Part shown: piece after piece, positions 43,118 through 52,884 of the stretch | How positions within the stretch are numbered: the first letter of the stretch is position 1 | Layout: the number at the start of each line of letters is the position of its first letter | Assembly (NCBI GenBank): GCA_021739645.1 | Contig: JAIPBL010000005.1 | Coordinates: forward strand, 1-64,000 | Length of the DNA: 64,000 bases | Origin: Saprospiraceae bacterium | GTDB lineage: Bacteria; Bacteroidota; Bacteroidia; Chitinophagales; Saprospiraceae | Direction: 5' to 3' | Translations under genes and position numbers: made by a program | Notes under the pieces: model-generated | The model's input: only the letters and a program-made list of their open reading frames with translations | Databases searched by the model: none | Told to the model about the DNA's origin: nothing

Positions 43118-43963
43118 ATGAAAAATTTCCAACTCCTGTCCATTTTTTTTGGCCTGTTGCTCACTGCCCAGGCTATTGCACAGAACGGCAGCGAAACCGA
43201 AGCCTTGTTCAAAACCAAATGTGCCATCTGCCACACCATTGGTAAAGGCAAATTAGTAGGTCCCGACCTCGCCAATGTCCACGACCGCCAGACGGAAGAG
43301 TGGATGCTGAAGTTCATCAAGTCTTCCCAAAGTCTTATAAAAAGCGGAGACTCAACTGCCGTTGCCCTTTTTGAAGCCAACAACAAAATGGTCATGCCCG
43401 ACCCCATGATTTCAGATGATGAAATCAGAACTCTCCTTAGCTATATAAAAGAAAATTCCGGTGGCGCTGGCGTGGCAGAACCATACGTATCAATAATAAA
43501 AGATGCTACCAGTGAAGATTTGCAAAATGGCAAATCCCTTTTTGAAGGCCGGAAAAGGCTTGCCAACGGTGGCCCGTCCTGTATTACCTGCCACAATGGT
43601 CTGGCCAATACTTTTTTCAATGAAAACAGTTACTCCAAAAAAGACCTGTCTGCATCGTTTGCAAACTTGGGAGAACAAGGCGTGAGAGCTATTTTGGAAA
43701 ACCCGCCCTACCCTGTGATGAAACAGGCTTTTGCAAAAGAAAAAATAGCGCCTCAGGAGGTGCATGACTTATTGGTTTTCATCAGTAGCGCCAATGCTGG
43801 AAGCACTGTCCAGGCTCAAAGCAATTTGCCTTCCGGTTTTCTGCTATACGGCCTATTGGGAGCCGGAGCTTTGATAATCCTTTATTCGGGGTTTTGGTAC
43901 GGAAGGAAAAGCAGGAGTGTCAACCAAAGCATTTACAAGCGCCAAATCAAATCCATTAATTAA
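43118..43963 (+). CDS. Membrane-anchored dihaem cytochrome c
   Basis: A 281-residue periplasmic protein: signal peptide (1-21), two cytochrome c domains with C35-x2-C38-H39 (KCAICHT) and C155-x2-C158-H159 (SCITCHN), and a C-terminal membrane anchor (about 248-266) followed by a basic tail. It precedes narG by 18 bases, so it probably belongs to the nitrate reductase complex or links it to the quinol pool, much as NarC-type cytochromes do in Thermus. That link is by analogy. Upstream, TTAAGAGTTTAAGGTCTTAA is a palindrome that could bind a regulator. Confidence 0.87.
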   Translation: MKNFQLLSIFFGLLLTAQAIAQNGSETEALFKTKCAICHTIGKGKLVGPDLANVHDRQTEEWMLKFIKSSQSLIKSGDSTAVALFEANNKMVMPDPMISDDEIRTLLSYIKENSGGAGVAEPYVSIIKDATSEDLQNGKSLFEGRKRLANGGPSCITCHNGLANTFFNENSYSKKDLSASFANLGEQGVRAILENPPYPVMKQAFAKEKIAPQEVHDLLVFISSANAGSTVQAQSNLPSGFLLYGLLGAGALIILYSGFWYGRKSRSVNQSIYKRQIKSIN

Positions 43964-43981
43964 TCGCAAAATCATAACAAC

Positions 43982-46900
43982 ATGAGTTGGATAGAAGATA
44001 TCATTTCTCCGCAAACCCGGAAATGGGAAGAATTTTACCGCAATCGTTTCCAGCACGACCGTATCGTCCGAAGTACGCACGGTGTGAACTGTACGGGCGG
44101 CTGTTCCTGGCAAATCCACGTGAAGGATGGTATCGTTGTTTGGGAAACCCAACAACTGGACTACCCCCTTTTGGAAAGCAATTTGCCCCCTTACGAACCC
44201 CGTGGTTGCCAGCGTGGCATCTCCTATTCATGGTATTTGTACAGTCCCCTCCGCATCAAGTACCCACTCATTCGGGGCGCATTGGTGGATGCCTATCAAA
44301 ATGAAAAACTGAACACCGGGGGCGATCCCCTGCAGGCTTGGGAAAACCTCCAAAACAACGAGGATGCCCGGCGGCGCTATCAAAAGGCAAGGGGCAAGGG
44401 CGGCTTCCGCCGGGTGAGTTGGGATATCGTTTTGGAAATTATGGCGGTGGCCAATATTTATACGGCTAAAAAATACGGCCCCGACCGGGTGGCAGGCTTC
44501 TCCCCTATCCCCGCCATGTCCATGTTGAGCTATGCTGCCGGAGGTAGGTTTTTGCAATTGTTCGGCGGTGTCAATTTGAGCTTCTACGATTGGTATTGCG
44601 ACCTTCCAACTGCCTTCCCCGAAATCTGGGGCGAGCAGACCGACGTGTGCGAAAGCGCAGATTGGTACAATGCCAAAATGATTGCCGACATGGGTGCCTG
44701 CCTGAACATGACCCGCACACCAGACTGTCACTTCTTCGCTGAGTCCCGGCACAACGGCACAAAAACAGTCGTGTTTTCCCCTGACTTCAGCCAGGTCTGC
44801 AAATATGCCGACCAATGGGTGCCAGTCCATGCTGGCAGTGACGGCGCTTTTTGGATGGCTGTGACTCATGTGGTTTTGAAAGAATGGCACCACGAAAAGC
44901 AAACACCGTATTTCCTGAAATATACCAAGCAATATACCGATAGCCCCTTCCTCGTTAAGCTGGAAAAAGAAGGTGAAACTTATAAGCCGGGAAGACTAGT
45001 CCGGGCAAATGAGCTGGCTCAGTTCAAGGACATTGAAAACGGTGATTGGAAATTCCTCAACATCGACGAGGACAACGGTAAATACATCGTTCCAAAAGGA
45101 AGTTCAGGATTCCGCTGGGAAAAAGAAGGCGGAAAATGGAACATGAAATTGGAAGACGGCGTGACGGATGATTCTTACAATCCCATGCTCACATTTTTGA
45201 ATAAAAACGACGAGATATTCCAGGTTGAATTCACAGAATTTGGGCTTGGCAATCACCGCCAAAGAGGTGTGCCCGTGAAATTCATCGACACGGAAAATGG
45301 TAGAATCCCTGTCACCACCGTCTATGACCTTACCATGGCACAGTATGGCGTGGGCAGGGGCTTGGAGGGGGATTATCCCACCGATTATACGGACAAGGAT
45401 GCTGCATATACCCCAGCTTGGCAGGAGATTTTCACAGGGATAGATTCCAAAACGGTGCTCCAATTTGCACAGGAGTGGGCAAATACTGCCAATGTTACAG
45501 GCGGAAAATGCATGGTCATCGTTGGGGCCGGCATCAACCACTGGTACCACGCCAACCTGATGTACCGCTCTGCCATCATGACTTTGATGCTGACAGGATG
45601 TGTGGGGAAAAACGGCGGCGGAATGAACCACTACGTTGGGCAGGAAAAACTGGCCCCAGTGGACTCATGGGGCTCCATTGCTTTTGCTAAAGATTGGGCC
45701 ACCGCATCACGGCTTCAACAAGCCCCAATTTGGCATTATATAAATACCTGCCAATACCGCTACGACGGACAGTTTTCAAAATACAATACCGTCCCTGATA
45801 ATAAATGGACCCGCCAACATACGGCAGATTCCATTTTCCAAGCCGTGCGCATGGGTTGGATGCCATTCTATCCTCAAGTCAATGAGAACTCGCTCGAACT
45901 GACAAAAGAGGCGGCAAAAAAAGGAGCTTCCTCTGACAAGGAAATCAAGGATTATGTTTTGGAAAAACTGAAATCCAAAGAATTGAAATATGCCGTGAGC
46001 GACCCCGAAGCTCCCGAAAACCATCCAAGGGTATGGTACATCTGGCGGGGCAACGCCATCATGGGCAGCATGAAAGGGCACGAATATGCCTTGAAACATT
46101 ACCTCGGAACGCACTCCAACGCCATCGCTGAGGATTCAGAAGAACACACTGAAGAGGTCAAATGGCACGAACATGCGCCGCTCGGAAAAATGGATTTAAT
46201 TGTTGACCTCAACTTCCGAATGGACTCTTCCGCGCTGTATTCCGACATCGTCCTCCCGGCAGCTTCCTGGTACGAAAAGGCAGACCTTAACAGCACTGAC
46301 CTTCACTCTTTCATCCATCCGCTGGGACAGGCCATTGCACCGGTTTGGGAATCCAAAACAGACTGGGACATTTTTAAACAAATTGCGAAAATAACCAGTG
46401 AACTGGCAAAAAAATACTTTGCCGAACCGCAAAAAGATGTGGTCTTCACCCCTATCTCGCACGACTCGCCCGGGGAAATTGCGCAGCCGGAAATAAAAGA
46501 CTGGTACAAAGGCGAGTGTGAAGCCATTCCCGGAAAAACCATGCACAATATTGCCATAGTGGACCGGGACTATACCAAGCTTTACGATAAGTATATTTCA
46601 CTCGGAGACAACATCAGAACAAAAGGGCTGGGAGCGCACGGCAATCATTTTATGTGCGAAGATGCCTTTGATGAAATGCTGGAATCCAACCACTTCCCAG
46701 TTGAAAATATTGACGGGAAACTTCGCCCCTCCATCAAAGAGGACGAATGGGCGGCAAATGCAGTCTTGCATTTATCCACGCTGACCAATGGCGTCCTGAA
46801 TGTACGGGCTTACCAAAATGCGGAAAAGAAAACAGGGTTGGTGCTTGCCGACCTTGGCGAAGGTAGCAAGGATGTCAAAATCCGGTATGCTGACCTGTTG

Positions 46901-47599
46901 GCACAACCCAGAAGGTACAACACTTCGCCGCTTTGGTCAGGCTTGATGAATGATGGCAGGGCCTATTCAGCATACACTTACAATGTTGAGCGGCTAGTGC
47001 CGTGGAGAACCTTGACGGGCCGCCAACACATCTATCTCGACCATGAACTGTATCTCGCTTACGGAGAAAACCTGCCCACGTACAAGCCGTCACCGAAACC
47101 GGAGGCTTACGGTGATTTGAGGGATACGTTGAAGAGCGGTGAGGCCAAAATCCTCAACTGTTTGACCCCCCACGGCAAATGGCACATCCACTCCACCTAC
47201 ATGGAAAACCTGCGGATGCTCACCTTGTCGAGGGGCTGCGAACCCTGCTGGATTAACGAAAAAGACGCCGAAGAACTTGGCATCAAGGACAACGATTGGG
47301 TGGAAGTTTACAATGACCACGGGGTGTATTGCACCCGTGCGGTCGTCAGTTCAAGGATACCGAAAGGGGTCTGCATTGTCTATCACGTGCCAGAGCGCAC
47401 CGTGGGCATTCCCAAATCCCAGATACGGGGCAACAAGCGGGCGGGCGGACACAACAGCTTCACCCGTATCCACCTCAAGCCCAATTACTTGGCAGGCGGC
47501 TACGGACAGTTTTCTTACCACTTCAACTATTGGGGGCCCATCGCCCCGAACCGTGACACGCACGTGATAGTGAAGAAGATGGAAAAACTGGTGTGGTAG
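43982..47599 (+). CDS. narG: Respiratory nitrate reductase alpha subunit
   Basis: A 1205-residue Mo-bisMGD subunit that reduces nitrate to nitrite. The N-terminal 4Fe-4S site has the His-plus-three-Cys pattern H33, C37, C41, C76 typical of NarG. The molybdenum-ligand aspartate is D207 in YDWYCDLP, within the strongly conserved [14 protein letters not shown] region. No twin-arginine signal is present, so the active site faces the cytoplasm, as in E. coli. It heads narGHJI. Confidence 0.97.
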   Translation: MSWIEDIISPQTRKWEEFYRNRFQHDRIVRSTHGVNCTGGCSWQIHVKDGIVVWETQQLDYPLLESNLPPYEPRGCQRGISYSWYLYSPLRIKYPLIRGALVDAYQNEKLNTGGDPLQAWENLQNNEDARRRYQKARGKGGFRRVSWDIVLEIMAVANIYTAKKYGPDRVAGFSPIPAMSMLSYAAGGRFLQLFGGVNLSFYDWYCDLPTAFPEIWGEQTDVCESADWYNAKMIADMGACLNMTRTPDCHFFAESRHNGTKTVVFSPDFSQVCKYADQWVPVHAGSDGAFWMAVTHVVLKEWHHEKQTPYFLKYTKQYTDSPFLVKLEKEGETYKPGRLVRANELAQFKDIENGDWKFLNIDEDNGKYIVPKGSSGFRWEKEGGKWNMKLEDGVTDDSYNPMLTFLNKNDEIFQVEFTEFGLGNHRQRGVPVKFIDTENGRIPVTTVYDLTMAQYGVGRGLEGDYPTDYTDKDAAYTPAWQEIFTGIDSKTVLQFAQEWANTANVTGGKCMVIVGAGINHWYHANLMYRSAIMTLMLTGCVGKNGGGMNHYVGQEKLAPVDSWGSIAFAKDWATASRLQQAPIWHYINTCQYRYDGQFSKYNTVPDNKWTRQHTADSIFQAVRMGWMPFYPQVNENSLELTKEAAKKGASSDKEIKDYVLEKLKSKELKYAVSDPEAPENHPRVWYIWRGNAIMGSMKGHEYALKHYLGTHSNAIAEDSEEHTEEVKWHEHAPLGKMDLIVDLNFRMDSSALYSDIVLPAASWYEKADLNSTDLHSFIHPLGQAIAPVWESKTDWDIFKQIAKITSELAKKYFAEPQKDVVFTPISHDSPGEIAQPEIKDWYKGECEAIPGKTMHNIAIVDRDYTKLYDKYISLGDNIRTKGLGAHGNHFMCEDAFDEMLESNHFPVENIDGKLRPSIKEDEWAANAVLHLSTLTNGVLNVRAYQNAEKKTGLVLADLGEGSKDVKIRYADLLAQPRRYNTSPLWSGLMNDGRAYSAYTYNVERLVPWRTLTGRQHIYLDHELYLAYGENLPTYKPSPKPEAYGDLRDTLKSGEAKILNCLTPHGKWHIHSTYMENLRMLTLSRGCEPCWINEKDAEELGIKDNDWVEVYNDHGVYCTRAVVSSRIPKGVCIVYHVPERTVGIPKSQIRGNKRAGGHNSFTRIHLKPNYLAGGYGQFSYHFNYWGPIAPNRDTHVIVKKMEKLVW

Positions 47600-47604
47600 A
47601 TTCT

Positions 47605-47637
47605 AAATCATGGTGATTTTAAAAATCACCATGATTT
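47605..47637. repeat. Copy 2 of the 33-bp dispersed palindrome
   Basis: AAATCATGGTGATTTT/AAAAATCACCATGATTT again, 5 bases after the narG stop. It is identical to the copy at 24685 and nearly identical to the one at 49226. Confidence 0.85.
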
Positions 47638-47674
47638 TAAATGATTTAAAATAGCAACTTAAAAAAATAGCATC

Positions 47675-49222
47675 ATGGATGTACGTTCCCAAATTTCAAT
47701 GGTTTTCCACCTCGACAAATGCATCGGCTGCCATACCTGTTCGATAGCTTGCAAAAATATCTGGACGGACCGGAAAGGCGCCGAGTACCAATGGTGGAAC
47801 AATGTGGAAACCAAACCCGGCACCGGCTATCCTACAAGATGGGAAGACCAGGAAATCTACAAAGGAGGCTGGGAAAAAAACAATGGTACCATCAACCTGA
47901 AGGGGGCGGGCAAAAAGAAAGGCTTGCTCAATATCTTCCACAACCCAAACCTGCCCGTCATTGACGATTATTACGAGCCGTTCACTTATAAATATCTCGA
48001 CCTCATCGAGTCGCCCGCCATGGACGACCAACCGACAGCACGTCCGGTCTCACTCATTACCGGAAAACCCATTGACATCAAGATGGGTCCCAACTGGGAC
48101 GACGACCTCAGCGGCACGCCGGATTATGCGAGAAAAGACCCCAACCTCCACGACCTGTCGCCTGCCGAGCAGGAGGCGATGTTCCAACTGGAGCGGATGG
48201 CCTTTTTCTACCTGCCGAGGATTTGCAACCACTGCCTGAACCCGGCCTGCGTTGCATCCTGCCCCTCGGGCGCTATTTACAAAAGAGGAGAAGACGGCAT
48301 CGTCCTTATCAACCAGCAAGTATGCCGAGCCTGGAGGATGTGCGTCACCGCATGCCCGTACAAGAAATCCTATTACAACTGGCACACCGGAAAATCGGAA
48401 AAATGCATCCTTTGCTATCCTCGCCTGGAAGCTGGCCATGCGCCAGCCTGCATGCACTCCTGCGTTGGGAGAATCAGGTATTTGGGCGTCATCCTGTACG
48501 ATGCTGACCAGATAGAAAACGTAGCATCCTGTGATACTAAAGACATCGTTGACAGCCAGTTGAACATGTTGCTCGACCCGTTCGATTCCAAAGTCATTGA
48601 GGCAGCGAAAGCAAACGGTGTCCCCGATTCCACCATAAAGGCTGCCCAATATTCGCCCACTTACAAGTTCGTGAAAAAATGGGGAATGGCACTGCCGCTC
48701 CACCCTGAATTCAGGACGTTGCCGATGCTGTTCTACGTGCCGCCACTTTTGCCGGTCATGGCATCATTGAGCAAACAGGATACGGCGCAGGGTGACAATA
48801 TGGACCCGATTGCAAAATTCTGGAATGATGGCTGGCTCTACGACACCAGCACAGAGAATCTTTGGGGCACCATCGACCAGGCCAGGTTCCCGCTGAAATA
48901 CATGGCCAACCTTTTCTCGGCTGGCGATGAGGAAAAAGTCAAAATAGTCTTGAAAAAACTGATGGCAGTCAGAATCCACCGAAGGGGCGTGACAGTCGGT
49001 GACATCCCACCTGAAAAAGTGGAGATAGCCTTGCGGGAAGCAGGCATGGACGCCGAAACTGCCGATGAAATTTACAAACTCACTTCTCTTGCCAAATTCG
49101 ATGACCGCTTTGTCATTCCGCCCGCTCACCGTGAGCAGGCCATCGAGATGCTCGAATTTACAGGCGACACGAAAGGCAGCACCGGCTTTGGTTTCAAGGA
49201 GCAGCCAGTGCGGGGGTTGTAG
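47675..49222 (+). CDS. narH: Respiratory nitrate reductase beta subunit
   Basis: A 515-residue electron-transfer subunit with four iron-sulfur clusters. The cysteine groups are CIGCHTCSIACK (N-terminal), CNHCLNPACVASC, CRAWRMCVTAC (Trp replacing Cys marks the 3Fe-4S cluster) and CILCYPRLEAG...ACMHSC. It relays electrons from the NarI haems to NarG. Standard length and order. Confidence 0.97.
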   Translation: MDVRSQISMVFHLDKCIGCHTCSIACKNIWTDRKGAEYQWWNNVETKPGTGYPTRWEDQEIYKGGWEKNNGTINLKGAGKKKGLLNIFHNPNLPVIDDYYEPFTYKYLDLIESPAMDDQPTARPVSLITGKPIDIKMGPNWDDDLSGTPDYARKDPNLHDLSPAEQEAMFQLERMAFFYLPRICNHCLNPACVASCPSGAIYKRGEDGIVLINQQVCRAWRMCVTACPYKKSYYNWHTGKSEKCILCYPRLEAGHAPACMHSCVGRIRYLGVILYDADQIENVASCDTKDIVDSQLNMLLDPFDSKVIEAAKANGVPDSTIKAAQYSPTYKFVKKWGMALPLHPEFRTLPMLFYVPPLLPVMASLSKQDTAQGDNMDPIAKFWNDGWLYDTSTENLWGTIDQARFPLKYMANLFSAGDEEKVKIVLKKLMAVRIHRRGVTVGDIPPEKVEIALREAGMDAETADEIYKLTSLAKFDDRFVIPPAHREQAIEMLEFTGDTKGSTGFGFKEQPVRGL

Positions 49223-49225
49223 TTT

Positions 49226-49257
49226 AAATCATGGTGATTTTTAAAATCACCATGATT
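49226..49257. repeat. Copy 3 of the 33-bp dispersed palindrome
   Basis: AAATCATGGTGATTT/AAAATCACCATGATTT lies 3 bases after the narH stop. A partial extra arm (AAAATCACCATTGATTT) follows at 49259, suggesting slippage or a second insertion. Confidence 0.83.
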
Positions 49258-49297
49258 TGAAAATCACCATTGATTTGGAACATCAATAAAAAAAACA

Positions 49298-49963
49298 ATG
49301 AAAAAATACATTTCGCATTACACCAAATTGGCCAACCTGTTCGAATACCCAGGGGAAGATTTTGTTGAAAAAGTGGAAGAAGCCCAAATGTTGCTGGACA
49401 AGCATTTTCCGGAAGCTGGGAAACTACTTTCCCCTTTCAGCAGCTACATATCGGGGGCAGATTTGAGAACGCAACAGGAGCTGTTTCTCCGCTCCTTCGA
49501 TGTGCAGGCGGTCACCACGCTCGACCTGGGCTACGTCATGTTCGGTGATGATTACAAAAGGGGCGAACTGCTGGTGAACCTCAACCGGGAACACCGGGAA
49601 GTGAGCAACGACTGCGGTGTGGAACTGTCCGACCACCTGCCGAACGTGCTGCGGCTACTGCCAAAAATGCAGGACGCAGCCATCGTCGAAGAACTTGTCA
49701 AAAGTATCATTGCCCCTGCCCTGCGGCGGATGATACGGGGGTTCGAGCCTGAACAGATTGAGCTAAAAGACAAGTTTTATGAGAAGAAACACAAGACCAT
49801 CATCGAGCGGCCAGACGAGCACTATACCATATATCAAAAGACTTTGGAAACCCTCCTCTCCGTGCTGAAAGAAGACTTTTCTTTTGAAGAGCAAGCATTA
49901 AAGGAAGATACTTCCGATTTCCTTAAAAACATTGTGACGGAGGTCAAGCTGGAAGGGGTGTAA
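49298..49963 (+). CDS. narJ: Nitrate reductase assembly chaperone
   Basis: A 221-residue all-helical TorD/NarJ-type chaperone for insertion of the molybdenum cofactor into NarG. It starts YTKLANLFEYPGEDF and has the conserved LDLGYVMFGDDYKRGELLVNL segment of NarJ and DHLPNVLRLL. It is in its normal place between narH and narI. Confidence 0.93.
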   Translation: MKKYISHYTKLANLFEYPGEDFVEKVEEAQMLLDKHFPEAGKLLSPFSSYISGADLRTQQELFLRSFDVQAVTTLDLGYVMFGDDYKRGELLVNLNREHREVSNDCGVELSDHLPNVLRLLPKMQDAAIVEELVKSIIAPALRRMIRGFEPEQIELKDKFYEKKHKTIIERPDEHYTIYQKTLETLLSVLKEDFSFEEQALKEDTSDFLKNIVTEVKLEGV

Positions 49964-50103
49964 GTATTCTGACAATGTCCGTATAAGTACGTCCGTGAAA
50001 TTAGTTTAGCGTATAAATTGTGCAAGCAATTGATTTTCAATACAATACCTAATTTCCAATACCTACATAACACACGATATTTTTTATCTGAAAAAACTAA
50101 GCA

Positions 50104-50844
50104 ATGGAAAATTTCTTCAACGCACTTGATAACTTCTTCCTCATTGCCCTGCCCTACATCGCACTGTTCGTTTTTGTGATAGGGTCTATCTGGCGCTACC
50201 GTTCCAACGGGTTCAAGTTTTCCTCGCTGTCTTCGCAATTTTTGGAAGGCCGGCAACTCTTTTGGGGCTCCGTCCCATTCCATATTGGGATGCTTTTTTT
50301 GCTTTTCGGGCACCTGACGGCTTTTCTACTTCCCAGAGCGACATTGCTCTGGAACGGCCATCCGGTGAGGCTGATAATCCTCGAGGTGACGGCATTCATC
50401 TTTGGCATCGCCGTGTTGATAGGCATTGTCAACCTGCTCTACCGGCGCATCACGAATCCCCGCATCTCCATCGTGACCACCAAAATGGACTATGCCATCA
50501 TTGCCCTGCTTTTGGTGCAGGTGGTCTCAGGCCTTTGGGTAGCCTACAATTTCAGGTGGGGGTCGTCGTGGTTTGCCTCCGTGCTGTCGCCTTACCTGTG
50601 GTCGGTCTTTGCACTGCAACCTGACGTGGCAGCCGTCAGTGCTATGCCATGGGTAGTGAAATTCCATATCGTCGGCGCTTACCTCACGGTCCTTCTTATT
50701 CCTTTTTCACGGATGGTACACTTCCTTGTGCCGCCAATTGATTACATCTGGAGGCCCTACCAGCAGGTGATTTGGTACTGGGACAACCGGAAAGTGCGGG
50801 CGCCAACTACCCCGTGGTCGTTGAAACGGCCAAAGAATAATTAA
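50104..50844 (+). CDS. narI: Respiratory nitrate reductase gamma subunit
   Basis: A 246-residue membrane cytochrome b that oxidises quinol. Five membrane segments are seen. Haem-b histidines fall in SVPFHIGMLF and LFGHLTAF on one pair of helices and VVKFHIVGAYL and SRMVHFLVPP on another. The C-terminal WRPYQQVIWYWD is typical. It follows narJ by 140 bases, a rather long gap with no visible terminator. Confidence 0.95.
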   Translation: MENFFNALDNFFLIALPYIALFVFVIGSIWRYRSNGFKFSSLSSQFLEGRQLFWGSVPFHIGMLFLLFGHLTAFLLPRATLLWNGHPVRLIILEVTAFIFGIAVLIGIVNLLYRRITNPRISIVTTKMDYAIIALLLVQVVSGLWVAYNFRWGSSWFASVLSPYLWSVFALQPDVAAVSAMPWVVKFHIVGAYLTVLLIPFSRMVHFLVPPIDYIWRPYQQVIWYWDNRKVRAPTTPWSLKRPKNN

Positions 50845-50924
50845 AGGTAGGACAGAGAGGAGGGTATTTGGTTAAGTGTAGGCCACGGCCTGCTGTCTGC
50901 CCTCTATTAAAAATAGCCTGATGT

Positions 50925-51380
50925 ATGGCAACGATTTTCCTCACGGTCACGGATCTCGAGTTCTTAGCTGGGCAAGCGATCAAGTTTATCCTCCTATCCT
51001 TGCTGTGCTTTGGTGGTGGACTGAACCTTTACCTGACCAAAAAGGAAAACGGGGTGAAAAGAAAGGCTGTTAGAGTGGCGATTGCGGTACTGCTTTTCTC
51101 CTTGACTGTGCCGCTTTTCAGGTGGATACAAATCGAGGGAAGCCTATTGCAATCAGACGATTATGTAATCGGGACGACGGTGGGCCTATGTCAGGTGTTT
51201 GCCAAAGGCAAGGGCATCGAATTCAAATATGAAGTGGACGGGAAGCAGTTTCAGAACTGCAATACTTATCACCCTGTACCGATTGGAAGCATTGTGGTAA
51301 CGGATGGTAAATATTACGTCCGCATTTCAAAAAAATACCCAGAAAAGGGGCGGATTGATTTTAGCAAACCAATTCAATAA
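50925..51380 (+). CDS. Uncharacterised membrane protein in the nar operon
   Basis: A 151-residue protein of no family I recognise. Two hydrophobic segments (about 15-35 and 46-66) are followed by an 80-residue beta-rich domain with two cysteines (GLCQVFAKGK, FQNCNTYHPV) that probably lies outside the cytoplasm. Its stop codon abuts the narK ATG with no spacer, so it is translated with the transporter. Confidence 0.7.
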   Translation: MATIFLTVTDLEFLAGQAIKFILLSLLCFGGGLNLYLTKKENGVKRKAVRVAIAVLLFSLTVPLFRWIQIEGSLLQSDDYVIGTTVGLCQVFAKGKGIEFKYEVDGKQFQNCNTYHPVPIGSIVVTDGKYYVRISKKYPEKGRIDFSKPIQ

Positions 51381-52871
51381 ATGCAAGCAAAAGCCAATTT
51401 CAAGTCGCACAAAGCCCTGTTTTTCAACACGCTGGCTTTCACCGTATGTTTTGGAGCCTGGATGTTGAACGGTGTCTTGGTCACCTTTTTGGTGGACAAC
51501 CAAGTGTTCGATTGGGACCCAGTGCAGATTGGCTGGCTGATGGGCATCCCTGTTTTGACGGGGGCGCTGTTCCGCTTGCCAGCAGGCATCCTGACGGACA
51601 AATTTGGCGGCAAGCCTGTGTTCAGCACCTTGCTGGTACTTTGTGCCATCCCCATGTTTTTGCTTTCTTATGCCGATAGCTTTTGGAGCTTTGCCGCCGC
51701 CAGTTTCGGCTTTGGGTTTGCAGGGGTGAGCTTTGCCATCGGCATTGCCTTTTCTTCGGTGTGGTATCCCAAACACCTGCAGGGCACAGCACTGGGGATA
51801 TTCGGTGCTGGAAATGCTGGGGCGGCGCTCACTACTTTGTTTGCCCCCACCTTGCTGAACATTTTTACCGAAAACGGTACACAAATCGAGGGCTGGCGCA
51901 TGCTGCCAAAAATGTATGCAGCGGTGCTGATAGGCATGGGCATTTTGTTTTTCCTTTTTACCGAAAACAAAAAACCCGCTTCAAATACCCGCACCCTTAG
52001 CGGCATGATGCAACCCTTGAAAGATATTCGGGTATGGCGCTTTGGCATGTATTACTTTCTTGTGTTCGGCTGCTTTGTCGCTTTCTCCCAATGGCTCGTC
52101 CCTTACTTTGTCAATGTGTACTATTTACCCTTGGTAACGGCAGGGATATTGGCTGCCCTGTTCAGTTTTCCGTCAGGGGTCATCCGGGCGCTAGGCGGTT
52201 GGATGTCGGACAAATGGGGTGCCCGCAAGGTGATGTACTGGGTGCTGGGTGCATCGGTGGTCATCAGTTTTATGCTCATCATCCCCCGCATGGAAATCTA
52301 CTCCCCTGGCCGGGGCATCATGGCTACCCGTGCAGGAACAGTGACAGCGGTTTCGGATACGGAAATCAAGATAGGGAAACAGGTTTACCCCATGATTAAG
52401 CGGACTTCAGAAAGGACGAATTACGAGGCACGGGCGCTGGTCTTCCCCAAAAAGGACGTATGGCAGGAAGCCATAGTTAAAGAGGGAGACCAAGTGACCA
52501 AGAAGCAACTCCTTGCCAAGGGCGTGACGCGCATTTATTTCCAGGCCAACGTGTGGGTTTTTGCTGTCCTCGTCATTCTCATTGGCAGCATCTGGGGCAT
52601 CGGCAAGGCAGGCGTTTACAAATACATCCCAGATTATTTCCCCGAAGAAGTGGGCGTGGTAGGCGGCATGGTCGGTGTGCTCGGTGGTCTGGGCGGTTTT
52701 TTCTGCCCCATCATTTTTGGCTACCTGCTTAAAGGCACAGGGCTGTGGACGAGCTGCTGGATGTTCATGATGCTGCTCTCGGTCATTTGCCTAGTCTGGA
52801 TGCACCGGGTTGTGACAAAAATGAACAAAGAAAAACGGCCGGGAATGGGGCAAAACATTGAAAGAGCTTAA
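51381..52871 (+). CDS. narK: Nitrate/nitrite transporter with inserted soluble domain
   Basis: A 496-residue major facilitator. The nitrate signature GIFGAGNAGAALTTLFAP is in the fifth helix region. Between about residues 303 and 390 the helices are interrupted by a soluble beta-rich insert (ATRAGTVTAVSDTEIKIG, IVKEGDQVTKKQLLAKG) that resembles a small biotinyl/lipoyl-like hammerhead. The usual NarK is 400-460 residues. It is the first of two transporters; nitrate uptake or exchange with nitrite would feed cytoplasmic NarG. Confidence 0.88.
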   Translation: MQAKANFKSHKALFFNTLAFTVCFGAWMLNGVLVTFLVDNQVFDWDPVQIGWLMGIPVLTGALFRLPAGILTDKFGGKPVFSTLLVLCAIPMFLLSYADSFWSFAAASFGFGFAGVSFAIGIAFSSVWYPKHLQGTALGIFGAGNAGAALTTLFAPTLLNIFTENGTQIEGWRMLPKMYAAVLIGMGILFFLFTENKKPASNTRTLSGMMQPLKDIRVWRFGMYYFLVFGCFVAFSQWLVPYFVNVYYLPLVTAGILAALFSFPSGVIRALGGWMSDKWGARKVMYWVLGASVVISFMLIIPRMEIYSPGRGIMATRAGTVTAVSDTEIKIGKQVYPMIKRTSERTNYEARALVFPKKDVWQEAIVKEGDQVTKKQLLAKGVTRIYFQANVWVFAVLVILIGSIWGIGKAGVYKYIPDYFPEEVGVVGGMVGVLGGLGGFFCPIIFGYLLKGTGLWTSCWMFMMLLSVICLVWMHRVVTKMNKEKRPGMGQNIERA

Positions 52872-52884
52872 ACCATATTGCATC

